From assembly GCA_022494885.1 (NCBI GenBank), contig JAGVSM010004200.1, positions 1 through 64,000 of the forward strand: a stretch of 64,000 bases of DNA, written 5' to 3'. Below the pieces are notes generated by a model that was given only the letters and a program-made list of their open reading frames with translations, made no database searches and was not told the origin of the DNA. Origin of the DNA: Micrasema longulum (taxonomy: Eukaryota > Arthropoda > Insecta > Trichoptera > Brachycentridae). The position numbers and the translations under genes were made by a program. This document shows positions 33,201 to 43,724 of this stretch, one piece after another (position 1 is the first letter of the stretch; every line of letters begins with the position of its first letter).

Positions 33201-34194
33201 GTAGAAAAATAGAAAAAAAATCAAAATAAAAAACGCATGCATAAAAAAATTTCCATATAAAAAACCGCGTTTTAAAAGCCAGATTTTCATCATACGTCTT
33301 TCTCTTGAGCCTAAAAGTGTTTTTGTTTTTTGATATTTAATGGAAGCATATAAAACACTTTTGGTGTATTGTACTCTAGTTTTCTGTTTCCGTATTTATT
33401 ATCGAATAAAGGGGGTTTGCCAAGATTTATTATCTTCAAAACAACCATCTTTAATGTTTTTTTAGATTATAAAAGTTATATTGTATTTTAATAATATTTT
33501 ATGTCTAAAAACCAAAAAACTAACAATTTACTTGTATTTTTAAAATAAGTTTTTCAGTCAATATTAAATTCAGCTATTGATTATTTTTGCCAGCGGTAAT
33601 ATGCTACCAGGCAGGCAAATAAGACGATTTGTTTTATTATTCCTTAAGGCACGTTATACCTTATTATTTTTATAAACAAGATCATTATTTACCGGTACGA
33701 TGAATATCTCCATGCTAATGGTATACATTACGAAATAAGAACACGAGGTAAATGTTAATGCTTTTCCTACCGGTTTCCCGTTAAGAAATCCAAGAAAACA
33801 TTCCAGATTTCTTTCCTTTACATATATTCATCTTTATGTCAAACCATAGTGGCATTCATACTTTTGTCTGCTTAAATCTGAAATATCGTTTCTGGCACAT
33901 TTATTTCGCCTGTTGGCATGTTCCGCGAGAAGGATACAAGGAAAAATTGCTTCATTTTCATATTTCTACAAGTATTTTTATCTATTCGGCGTACTTACGT
34001 TGAGAACACCTTTCAGCATTTTGTTACCAAGGAAATAAATCCAAAGTGAGAATGGTTGCCAGATTTTACATTTTAGGCCTTGTGTTGGAATGATTTATTT
34101 AATAAAGTAAATCGCTGTACATCTGGATATGAAAAACAACCTTATGGTGAAAAAATATACACTTATTCAGTCTAATTTCATTTTCAGAATGAGG
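33201..34194. other. AT-rich DNA, no gene seen
   Basis: Nothing supported. Confidence 0.4.
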
Positions 34195-34330
34195 ATTTGA
34201 CGGATAGGGAAAATTCAGTTCAAATTTAACTTGAGTCTGTGGTTAAATACACGAAAACTGAGTTTGTTGTATACGGATCTCGTAAAGCCGATTAAAACTA
34301 TCATAAATGGTACAATTTACCAAGATTAAT
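34195..34330 (+). pseudogene. Small LINE RT fragment
   Basis: KTEFVVYGSRKAD (about 34253-34291) matches the 'KTEFxxFGS' block after the RT palm, and one frame over IKTIINGTIYQD matches the next strand ('I.I.G..I'). Only about 45 codons are left. Confidence 0.6.
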
Positions 34331-34683
34331 AAAAAAACAGTTTTTGTAAACCTAAAATTTTATTATACGAAAGAAAAAGGATTAAAAAACGTAAAATTAA
34401 CATTTAATAAAACTACTAGTACGTATGATTTTCCAAGGAATAATAAAAATTCATTTTTAATAACAAACACGACTTTTTTTCTTCCTTTTTATTTATTCAT
34501 TTTTTTTCTTTGCATTTTGAAAAACGTAAACATAAACACAACAAAAAAACCCCACAAAGGCATGGTCTGTATGTAGGTAAACATTATATATTTAATTTAT
34601 ATAAAGACTACTGGAAGAATTCGATAGATGTCAAAAATAATATTAATATTACAATTAATAAATTTTCAATATTGACAAAAGCG

Positions 34684-34752
34684 GATTGCGGTCTCATGGC
34701 TAGTATTGTGGACTTACTGATCAGAGGTCTGATGTTTTAGCCTCATTTTGTT
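34684..34752 (+). mobile_element. tRNA-derived SINE family 2, decayed head
   Basis: GCGGTCTCATGGCTAGTATT, GTGGACTT, GATCAGAGGTCTGATGTTTT aligns along its length with the minus-strand head at 39611-39682 (GTGGTCCTGTGGGTAGTGTT, GCTGACTT, GATCAGGAAGTTTATGGTTC). Confidence 0.5.
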
Positions 34753-36132
34753 ACAACTTGATTCCCATTTTCTAATATTTAGTTATTTACAACTCATTGA
34801 AAACGGCATCGAAATTGAAATAATTGGGTGATCAGAACGCGAATATTTCCTTTTTTTAATGATGTTCATAATGTTTTTAAAAAAAATATTTTTAAAAGAT
34901 CGTAAGGTAACTATTTATAAAAAATTCGTGGTGTTAATTTTCATTAAAAAAATATGTTTAGGGTGGAGCGTCAATGGATGGAATTATTTTCAATTACTGA
35001 GTTCTTATATTGGTGTTGTAAGGAGTTTTACATGAAGTTTTTTTTCCAGAAAATTAAAATGTTTGCTTGTTGCTCTGAATCATCTTTAAAAAAAATTTTT
35101 TTTCTTATTTTAACCCACGAAAATGGATTAATTTTAGTATAAATAATAAATAAAAACCCAATTTACGCATTAAAACATAAGTTTCAATATGGGCTGTTAG
35201 TCTATTGCATTAAATATTACAATAATTTATTTAATTAACTATGTATTTTTGAAAATTATTTTGCAAAATAACAAAAAAAAAAGCTCTAAGAAATATGAAA
35301 ATAAAAAAATGTAAAATAATTTTCCATGATTACAAGTTTTCTTCAATTGATTATATTCTTCCATTTTATGTTTTATGTATGAATCCATTTTATGTATAAA
35401 AAAAGTAAATGCCTTAATTGTTATTTTAACTGCAAATTTCACGGCTTGTACAAAAAAGCCGAACAATCTCCTTGTCCACAAGATTATAAAATATCTGAAT
35501 TTTTTATCTGATAGATGTTTTACTATCGGCAACCAAGTTGTTTTTAATTGCCAGTCGATCAGATATATGTCTATTATTGAAGTAAAATACTGTTTATAAA
35601 TCCAAAAAATTTAATAAACCAGTTTTCATTTTTTATTACTTTTAATAAACAACAATTAATTATTTGCCATCAAAAACAATCTAGGTAAGATTGATATTAT
35701 ACGATAATGGAAATTATTGATTTATGCTTGCTTGATGGTGACATTCGCGCCTTTAAAATTTGACAAGCAGCTAGTTTCCGCATATGCTTTTTTTCCACTC
35801 GTTCAAAGCAAGAAGAAAATTTTCGCAATTCGCAATAACTTAAGCTTGTAACTTGGGTAAAAAAATGTCGAGCTTTTTCTTTGCATAATGGATGACTTTT
35901 TATCGCAAACTAAGTCGGTAGGTATAATTTTTACTCCAAAACTGCTCAAAATAATCTTTTTTTTTCTGGATTTTGCACAAAAATTCTGTTAAAGATTAGA
36001 AGGTCCTTTTTTTATTTAAAAGTTATACTTAATAAAAAACCTTTCTCTTGAAAACTGCATCAAAATTCACCTAAAGAAAAACGCGAAAGATGTTAATATT
36101 GTTTAAAATATATTTATTTTAATTAAACCTAC
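34753..36132. other. AT-rich DNA beside the THAP exon, no gene seen
   Basis: Open frames up to 97 codons (minus, 35239-35532) have skewed composition and no recognised domain. If the THAP exon belongs to a live gene, this would be its downstream intron or next exons, but none can be called. Confidence 0.35.
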
Positions 36133-36313
36133 CTTGTTTGGAAAAGCTACTTTGCTTAATTTTTTCAGTCTACTTTTTGTGTCGTAAAAATATTTCTCCT
36201 CAAAATACATTGAGCAAATTATGCTTCGCTTTGTTGGTTTCCAAAACTCATCTCGCCGTACTCTTTGCATTATTTTTATGCACTCCGTTTTCCTTCTTTC
36301 ATCAGTGGGAAAG
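36133..36313 (-). CDS. THAP-domain exon (host gene or P-element relative)
   Basis: THAP domains are C2CH zinc-finger DNA-binding modules of about 90 residues. The 60-codon exon encodes FPTDERRKTECIKIMQRV, then FWKPTKRSIICSMYFEE and, at the end, LKKLSKVAFPNK. This fits the second half of the fold: 'FPxDxxxxxxWIxxxxR', 'Wxp....iCxxHFxxxxF' and the closing 'AVPTIF'-like box (AFPN). It is bounded by a splice acceptor TTTTAG at 36314-36319 and a donor GTAGGT at 36127-36132, and the break before FP is where THAP genes often have an intron. The third Cys is present, but the paired His is Tyr (CSMYF). The N-terminal Cys pair would lie in an upstream exon, which I could not find. Could be a gene exon or a transposon relic. 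Confidence 0.7.
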
Positions 36314-37198
36314 CTAAAATTCAACTTAATCAGTTAAAACCAATGTTCTTATTGATAAAAAGTATCGTAAAAAATTTGACTACCCTGGCAACATTAACAA
36401 AATGTCTATTTAGTTTTTTTTTTAAATCTGACAGGTGGAAAAAGAATAAAAATTTTGAGTTACGCATTTGATACATACACATGAATTAAAATCGGGAGTT
36501 GCGTACTAAGCGTCAACAAAGAAACTAATGAGTTGAAACGTAAACCTACTCATTTATGAGTAGTTTAGTCGCCTTCTGTTTGATGTGCGTATGCGGTTTT
36601 TGAACTATTCTTAATTTTATGGGTAAAACGTAGCCTTAGTAAAAGATGCTGGATTTCTTACTAACGTACGTGTTTTTCTTCGATTATTTTTTAAGTTTTC
36701 CTTTGCTTTATTATTTATAGTGTTTTTTTCTTTTTTAAAGATTTCATTTATTTTCATTTCAAGTAATAAGCTTTTAATATTTGCCTATATCTTGTATGGC
36801 TTACGGTCAAAATTGACACAATTTTTCATCTTCAATCTCTGATCTTACTGTGTACCTACATCCTTAATATCAAAATATAATGGATTTTCAGAGTTTCCCT
36901 TAGGTGATTTTATTTAAAGTCTCTACCACTTATAAAATTTCCTTTCATTTCACTAATATCCCCAAACAAGGGTCATTTTGACAAATTATGAGTTATGTTC
37001 GCGTTTCATTAAAACTGTCGTCCATCTATTTAGTAAAAGAAAAGCAAATTTAAAAGGTTTCAATTTATTTTTAAAGATCGATTATAACAAAAAATGCTTT
37101 TTTTTTTTAAATCCTTGAAATAATCGGATTTATTTTTTTTTCGAAATTGATCCTTCAAATCATTTTTTTTTATTGAATGAGAACAAAATGTGTTTAAA
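36314..37198. other. AT-rich DNA, no gene seen
   Basis: Searched for the first THAP exon (Cys-x2-4-Cys with a donor) on the minus strand without success. Confidence 0.4.
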
Positions 37199-37219
37199 TT
37201 TGTCGCGTCCCGCGACAAA
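37199..37219. repeat. Perfect 9-bp hairpin
   Basis: TTTGTCGCG, loop TCC, CGCGACAAA. Very GC-rich core in AT-rich DNA, about 300 bases before the candidate gene start. Confidence 0.75.
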
Positions 37220-37289
37220 AATAATTATACCTATAAGATAATCAGAACCGTTATAGTTTAAAAGTAAAATTGAATATAGAAAACAAATC

Positions 37290-37511
37290 AATCGCGTAAA
37301 TAAACGCTTTACCCGACAGCGGTCATCAGCCATTCCGCGGCGGTCACGTGATACCTCCCACCACACTAGTTTTTTTGAATACAGGGCCGTAGTACTCGCC
37401 GCTGGCGAGCCAGCCAGTTTCAATCTGGTTCGCGAGCAGTGTCCACGCCGCGCTAGGCCAGTTTTCCCTCGCAAATAACTATGGGAGTTTTGGTATAATT
37501 CCCTATGCACC
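37290..37511 (+). promoter_or_regulatory. GC/CpG-richer block, candidate promoter and 5' UTR
   Basis: Many CpG dinucleotides, with CGGTCACGTGA (an E-box) at about 37343 and GCCGCTGGCGAGCCAGCC near 37398. It directly precedes a Kozak-like CACCATG. The base composition contrast with both sides suggests conserved regulatory or UTR sequence. No TATA box at a convincing distance. Confidence 0.4.
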
Positions 37512-38102
37512 ATGTTGAGCTGTGCCCAAAAAACTTGTATTCTAATTAAACCAGCTTCCGGTAAGTCTTCGACAACTTTCGAATATATAAATCAACTTGT
37601 TTCGCTTATACAAATTTGTAATTTTTCATTATTGTCCACAGATCGGATACGTATGATCATTTTAAGCTAGAATCCATTATGACGGCTGTTTAGCCTTATA
37701 CACCACGTAACAACTAACAAATCTCCATTTAGTAAGTACAGTATACAGCACGGAACTGTCGTTTTTTTTTTAACTTACTTTCTCGAGCCGTTTGTAATGA
37801 AATACATTTTTTGTAGTATGGAGAGTCAGGTTACCCTGGAATCTCGCCCTTGAACCTGAGTTGTCGACATTTTCTTTGATTCATCCTGCAGAGGCGTGAC
37901 CCAGCAGTTTTTCTCCTCAATGGCAAATCGACACAGGACGCCATTTCTAGGATCCTTCGTAATCGCTGGTGTTCCTAGCACTTCCTTCTCAAGTAAAATA
38001 ATATGGAATGGTTCGAATCTCTCAGAGGATTATGTGGGTACCTCGCGTGCATCTCTTCATAAAGGTTGGTGGAAATATACTTCGAAAATTAGTGACTCCT
38101 AA
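37512..38102 (+). CDS. Candidate two-exon gene start, unknown product, possible organelle-targeting N-terminus
   Basis: Exon 1: ATG at 37512 in context CACCATG, 16 codons (MLSCAQKTCILIKPAS) plus one base, then a strong donor CCG/GTAAGT at 37561. Exon 2: a pyrimidine-rich tract then CTGCAG/AG. Using the AG at 37892-37893 keeps the frame: G + GC GTG gives VTQQFFSSMANRHRTPFL and runs to a stop at 38100-38102 (about 85 residues in all). Using CAG at 37889-37891 gives an early stop. The first 35 residues are basic, Ser/Thr-rich and free of acidic residues, like a mitochondrial presequence. Exon 2 may end earlier at an internal donor such as CTCAA/GTAAAA near 38013. I cannot name the protein. It could be a decayed or chance structure. 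Confidence 0.4.
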
Positions 38103-38417
38103 TGTAATACTACAGTGAACTAATGGATACGCAGGATTATTCAAATCTTTATCCTCATTACGGGGAACCGCTGCCCAAATTATTTTCGGTTCTAGGACAC
38201 TTTGAAGTAATCACATTAGGTTAATTTCGAATCCTTTTAATAATGGGCTATTTTCAATTTTAATTCTTACTAGGAGAGATCTCTGCTCCAATTATTATTA
38301 ATCCTGTTTACTATAATTAAGTTCCTCATAAATAATTGTTGAACATCTTGAGAAACATATATGTCCGTTGTCTGTAAAACTATATTTTACTGATTTGTAA
38401 TAAATAAACTTGAAATG
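38103..38417 (+). other. Possible 3' UTR or further exon with polyadenylation signal
   Basis: AATAAA at 38399-38404 (and again 4 bases later) in a T/A-rich context. A short frame from ATG 38122 encodes MDTQDYSNLYPHYGEPLPKL and ends near 38223; upstream it is open for only a few codons. If coding, it would be in another frame from exon 2. Confidence 0.25.
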
Positions 38418-39600
38418 AACCACTTTATTCTGTCTTTTCCCACCGTTGTTCACAACCAAGCAAGAGATTCAGTATTTTATTAGAATTTTGCAATAATACC
38501 TAATGGAAAGTAACTAAGGACCCATGTTATCCTTCAAGGAACCTTGAGATCAAAAAGAACAAGTTCTACCTGAGACTATTAGCCGCAAGGTAAGATTTAA
38601 TATTAAAAAAGAGTATGACAAATTTATATAATTAATTAGACTCTGAGGTATGAGACATATTCTTTAACTTCCTATTTCAGTTATTTAAGCATTTCATTTA
38701 TGGACAAGCAAGTTTCAAGCATCGTTATTAATTCCGCTTACCTATCAACATCGAGGATGTTTGTTTGCCATTTTTTAATGGACTTAGTCCATTTATTAAT
38801 AAACAAATAAATCTTTACACGATAAATTATATCGTAAAGGTAGCAGAAATTTGTAGTGTCTATCCGTAATTTTTTATGTCTTTCGTATCAGAGATGTTGT
38901 CAATACAAGTTTGCCAACGGAGACAAATAATATGGTAGATTTGAGAAACAATAGTTAATTGTTGGAAGGGATGAATGTCAAGAAAAAAATTGGTGTTGGG
39001 TAGTTTTTTTTACTAATTTTTTTTTTTTTTAGCAAAACTAAAAAAAAGTTATCCATTTCTACAATCATATAAAATTAACCATTATGGTAGATTATAAGAT
39101 TGTATGTTAATTGCTAGATCTACCAAAAATATTAAAGAAATTGTTCAGAAATTGGCAATATTGGATTTTTTATAATGGATTTCAATAAATTTAACTCCTT
39201 CGCGAGTTTAATAAGATATTTATTTATTTCAAGATAAAATGAAAACATTTTTGATAAGGTATTCAAGTCATTTACAGTACAGCTTATGACATGTCATTGA
39301 CATTCATCATTACCTCTATGTTCATTAACGTTTCCTCAATCATTTACATATGTTGGCCTTAATATCTATAAATAATGACGTTTAACTAAATAAACACGTA
39401 AAAACGCGAAAAAAAGGGCATATCAATTGGTGGGTATTAAGTAATTGCTTTTCGTACCTTTATTTTTAAACAGACTTTTATTGTGATCAGACGTGACGCT
39501 ACACAAAAATATGATCTCATGTTGGATGAAAAATCATATAATTTTTGCGTTTTTGTGATGTACCCAAATATAAAAAAAAAAAACGTGTTAGAAAATGAGA
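38418..39600. other. AT-rich DNA, weak family A trace at about 39280
   Basis: CAGCTTATGACATGTCATTG near 39281 resembles family A (GCTTATGACCTGTCATTG). Otherwise nothing supported. Confidence 0.4.
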
Positions 39601-39610
39601 AAACAGCTGT

Positions 39611-39682
39611 GATAGAGCAGGATTTGAACCATAAACTTCCTGATCTGAAGTCAGCAACACTACCCACAGGACCACGATCCAT
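39611..39682 (-). mobile_element. tRNA-like head of SINE family 2 (anticodon-loop TCA)
   Basis: The minus strand has a tRNA-like order: GTGGTCCTGTGGGTAGTG (A-box-like), an anticodon-type arm with a 4-pair stem and loop CTTCAGA, and a perfect B box GGTTCAAATCC. A TCA anticodon would read the opal codon, so a working tRNA is unlikely. The 3' side lacks acceptor pairing and continues into an unrelated body with a T-run. A second decayed copy is at 34684. Confidence 0.6.
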
Positions 39683-40487
39683 CTTAATTGTACTGCAACT
39701 GTGAACAGAACAGATAAAGCGTTTAATTCCAATTTATGGAATAAGAAGATAATAAGTTACTTTTATACGAGGCATTTTCAGAAAGTGTTTTAAATTTAAA
39801 TTTTTTTTTAGAAAAAACGTATATGAAAAAAATTCGGGATACTGTTGATACACCTGATTATTTTTGTTGATACAGTTGACTTTTTAAAATTTAAACAGTT
39901 GACTATTTTTCCAAACAATTGTCACCCCTTTCAATGCATGTGGTGATCGGTGGCACAAGGTTCTTTTTCTTGAAGAACCCTCCCGCCAGCTCCTTTCCTT
40001 ACTTTAGAACTTCTTTTTCCACCTACTTGTCGATTAAATTTTTTTTTCTACATATGTTTTCTTTTCAGGAGGTAAAAAATGATAATCTAAAGGCTCAAAG
40101 TCAGAGGAATACCGGTTCATCGATTCATCGATTTTTCAGAGGAATAACGAATAGAGTAATGGTTCAAAACATTAGAACCAAATAAGTCCAAGAGCACTTG
40201 AGTGGCTAGGGCTGTGTAACGACGGGCATTTTTGTGTAAAAAGCACACTTCTCTCGTGAGCATTCTCCTCCTTTTATTTTGAATGCTTCTTTTGAGTTTT
40301 TATAGAGTCTTACGATATTGCTGTGCATTGATGGTCTTCTCCTGAGGCAGATACTTGACCTAAATGATGTTTTTTCGGTCAGAAAACACTGAAACAATGA
40401 TTTTTTTCCCCGAAATTGTTGGCAATAAAATTTTTAAATTCCCTACACCTTTTGAACATACTCGCTTTGATTATACACCTTCACCGT
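39683..40487. other. No gene recognised
   Basis: GC is slightly higher at 39930-40130. No frame is supported. Confidence 0.35.
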
Positions 40488-41070
40488 AAACCATTTTATT
40501 TTTTTTATTTTTTTTTATTTGAAAATTTATTTAAAAACCATTACGGATTATTACATTCATTTTACATAAAAAAATATATACATTTTTCATTTATACTCAA
40601 AATAATATTTTTTACATCTTCTGAAAAGTTTGTCTGAGTCTTTTGTTTAGTTTTGTCTGGTAGTTTATTGTATAATTTCAGTCCCTGGTTCATTAGTCTT
40701 GATTGTCCTTGTCTTGTTTTAGAAAGTTGTATATGGTATTTGTCTGATATTCTCGTATTATGTCCATGTTGACTACATTTTTTTACTAGTTTTAGTTCTT
40801 CGTCTACAATTACATTAGTGGCTAATTTATGGATAAATTTTAATGATTCTAGTTGAAGGAGTTCAGTTATATTTGATTGCTTAGTTTGTTTAAAAAGTTC
40901 TCTAGTTGCAGTTAAATAGGGAAGGTCATATACTAACTTTAATATTTTATTTTGTTGTCTTTGTAGTCTGTTTATGTCATTTTCATATCCTGCTCCCCAT
41001 AATAAGTGCGTATAACATATTTTGGATTTTACATAGGCTTCATACATTAGATTTTTTTCCGTTTCGGAAT
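40488..41070 (-). mobile_element. LINE 3' fragment with RT C-terminus
   Basis: The minus strand from 41047 encodes YEAYVKSKICYTHLLWGAGY, INRLQRQQNKILKLVYDLPY, the HGHNTR motif, and GLKLYNKLPDKTK before a stop at 40562. The set 'Y.A.v.sk..Y...lWG', 'lQ.qQNKilRl..', 'H.hNTR' and 'lYN.LP' marks the C-terminus of CR1/Jockey-type LINE enzymes. The frame is open for 161 codons, the longest genuine coding remnant in the window. The T-rich stretch at 40488-40515 is the reverse of the poly-A tail. The catalytic palm is absent. Confidence 0.85.
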
Positions 41071-41077
41071 AAAATTT

Positions 41078-41460
41078 TTGATTTTTAAAAAAAGATTTGA
41101 TAATGTCGCCACTTTGATTCGTAAAAAAATCGGTAGATGCATTGATTTATTAATAAATCAATGGGTAGATGTTATTTCTTTCGCGAGTACGAAGCGGATC
41201 AAGGCACGTGGCTCGCATTTGGCGAGATTTCTTACCGACATCTTTGACGCGACTGGATACAACAACGCGAATTTACGTACTACTGTGTTCCAGCGATGCT
41301 CGCTCTGTCAAAAGACCACCCTCTACCAGTCAGTGCTGCCAATTCTCAACAAACAAAAAACCACATCCCGTTATGGTTACAGTATACTTGCATTTGAACG
41401 TGTCTCATATTTATGTGCACATTTTTCAAAGTTGTTTTGACAGCTGCCAATTCACGTAGT
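41078..41460 (+). other. GC-richer block with open frame and perfect 24-base palindrome
   Basis: A 120-codon frame (41078-41440) overlaps a 96-codon frame (41169-41459); neither shows a known domain. The palindrome at 41140-41163 starts CATTGATTTATT. The block differs in composition from both flanks, which are LINE remnants. Confidence 0.3.
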
Positions 41461-41654
41461 TTCTATGGTAATGGGTTATACATAAATAAATATAAACTGA
41501 AGATTTGTGAGGAACACTTTTACATAAAAAAATGAATGTGTATCGTACTGTCCCACATTTTTTTTCAAATCGTTCAGGGCATCGCAGTTTTAGCTATATT
41601 TTTTATGTATGTGGTCTATAAATGTGGGGTTTCGATGACACACACACGTGCAAT

Positions 41655-42254
41655 GATTTTATATATATTTTTTTTTTTTTTACAAAATACATTTTTGAAA
41701 TATTAAATAGGTTAATATACAGAACATCTTATTTATAACGTTTCTACCTCTCTAATAAAGTAGATACTTGTGTTTAGAGAGGGAGATCGTTTTACATTTT
41801 TTTTTTTTTTTTTAAACAAAGTAAATTAAAATTAAAATTGAAAATAAACAAGGTAAATTAAAAATAAAAAATAAACATTCTTTGGTATGGAGTCTAGGAA
41901 GGGGTGAGTCTTAAATGTTTTTTAATTTTAGTTTTAAAAGTTTGATATTTTTTTATAGATTTTAAGTTTTCCGGAAGTTTATTAAAGTTTTTTTTACCTA
42001 TGTACGTATAATGGTTTAACGCTGCTGTTGTTTTACATCTGTGCAAAATTAAATTATTAAAAAATCTAGAGTTACTTGAATTTTGCACTTCAATTGTTTT
42101 TTCTTTAAAAGTTTGTAAGATAGAGGCTTAATTAAAAATTTCTTCAATTGTTGGTATATTAAGTTCTTCGAAATATATGAAATATAGATTATTAACCGAT
42201 AAAGCAAATCGTTATTTTGTATTGAATACAATACATCATATTCTGCAAGACTAA
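41655..42254 (-). mobile_element. LINE 3' fragment with RT C-terminus, cut by a MITE
   Basis: On the minus strand, just inside the MITE border, LAEYDVLYSIQNNDLLYRL; then FEELNIPTIEEIF with a stop; then after 42088 SRFFNNLILHRCKTTAALNH, YTYIGKKNFNKLPENLKSI and YQTFKTKIKKHL. The 'NLPxNLKxI.....FKxxLKxHL' ending is usual for LINE C-termini. T-runs at 41668-41682 and 41799-41812 are reverse tails. One in-frame stop and a frameshift are seen. Confidence 0.82.
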
Positions 42255-42981
42255 GGGCCTTACTTATTAGATTCCTTATACCAGGTTTATGTAAAGAAAT
42301 AGCTATCTATACCCGGTTTAACTATTTATAACCGATATAAAAAAAACTAACTTATAAAAATGTTTATTACCTAGAAAAACAATTCACAGGTTATTTCATG
42401 CTGAATTTTTAAACAGTCGACACTGATATGTGCGCGTGCCTAGTAAATTTTATAACAACACAAAAAAACGTCAAAGTCAAATCGAGACTACTGTCAAGGC
42501 CATTAAAAACGAGACTACTTTCAGTGTAATCGAGAACATGGAAAAAACCGTTAGAAAAAGAAATCAACATTAGGAAGAAGAGGAGAACACGAATTTTTAG
42601 TTAATTCTTAATTCTCTTTTTATCACAATTAATTAAAACACATACAAACATATAACATTTCAGATATTATTTCAACAAATAATTAAAAACCATTTGAATC
42701 GCATTGAGAAGGTCACAGGACTTCAAAATTGTTTGAAATTTAAAAAAAAAACTGATAAACTATCCATATTGATTACAGAAAAATATGATTTTTGACAGGT
42801 CGCGTGCTTATTCCAGCGTTATACCACATAATGTGCAGGTATAAGTTTCTACGGTCGCTATTCCAGATTTAAACTTAGTTTAACTCTATGCGAGGTTCAT
42901 AAGTAATAATTTTTGCTATACCATCAATATTCTACCACTATTCTCAAGCTTAACTTTATACCTGATTTATGAGTAAGGCCC
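42255..42981. mobile_element. Harbinger-like MITE, 727 bp
   Basis: Ends GGGCCTTACTTATTAGA at 42255 and, inward from 42981, GGGCCTTACTCATAAATC, inverted with two mismatches in the first 14. A shared GGTATA.A follows. The flanking triplets are TAA and TGA, close to the TWA target of PIF/Harbinger. The interior is AT-rich with no transposase. Confidence 0.7.
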
Positions 42982-43724
42982 TGACAGTACATAAACTGCT
43001 CATCTAGATAACGTCCTTCAGGACATTAACATCGTTTCTACCCTATGTCTCTATAGACATGAAGAACAAAATAACGTAGCCTATAGACGTCAAGGCGTGA
43101 TATCACCCAGTCAGCCCAAAAAAATGAGCCCAACAAGTCAAATCAACGCGCTCATTCAGTTCCAGCATGTAATTCAAGTGTAGTCAGTTCAACTCCTCAT
43201 TCCCTAACACTCGCGTGACATAAATAATTATTTTTTTGGTATGTAATAAATACGCATTAAACAGCAACCTCGTGTCTTCTGCCAGTCATTAACTGGCATT
43301 AAAGCTACAACCTCGTGAAACCTCAACAACAACCTAAATTTACAGAAATAACGTGTATTTTATATCTAAAATACGTAAGTGCCTTTCAACATTTAATTAA
43401 AAAGAAAACATTTGATAAGAAGTAAAGATATGCAAAATGTTTGAAACCGTATGGATTTCTTTCCCAGATTTTGTAAATGTTGGCGTTGAAAGTATATTAC
43501 ATTTACCTGCACGTTCAAAATATCCTTTTAAAAAAACCAAATAAGATATATAATATGAGAAGACGTAACACGGTGAAAGGTTGCATGTGGAGTGTGGAGC
43601 AATATCCTGTTGGCGTAATAAGCTTTGTACTGTACAAAACCTTCCCCTTAAACAGGGTGGCTAGGAACCATAGCCACCTGTTATTTAAATTTTGTATTAT
43701 TTATTAAATAGCATAATTATACAT
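42982..43724. other. No gene recognised
   Basis: May begin with more of the minus-strand LINE interrupted by the MITE, but this cannot be shown. Confidence 0.35.

Noticed and set aside
39611..39682. Functional tRNA gene
   Set aside because: Acceptor pairing is missing, the anticodon would be UCA, and a related decayed copy exists; SINE head is the simpler reading.
39437..39732. Overlapping open frames around the tRNA-like head
   Set aside because: They are readings of the SINE head and its flank in different frames.
41169..41459. Second frame overlapping the 41078-41440 frame
   Set aside because: Two overlapping frames in one GC-richer block cannot both be genes; neither has a domain, so neither is called.
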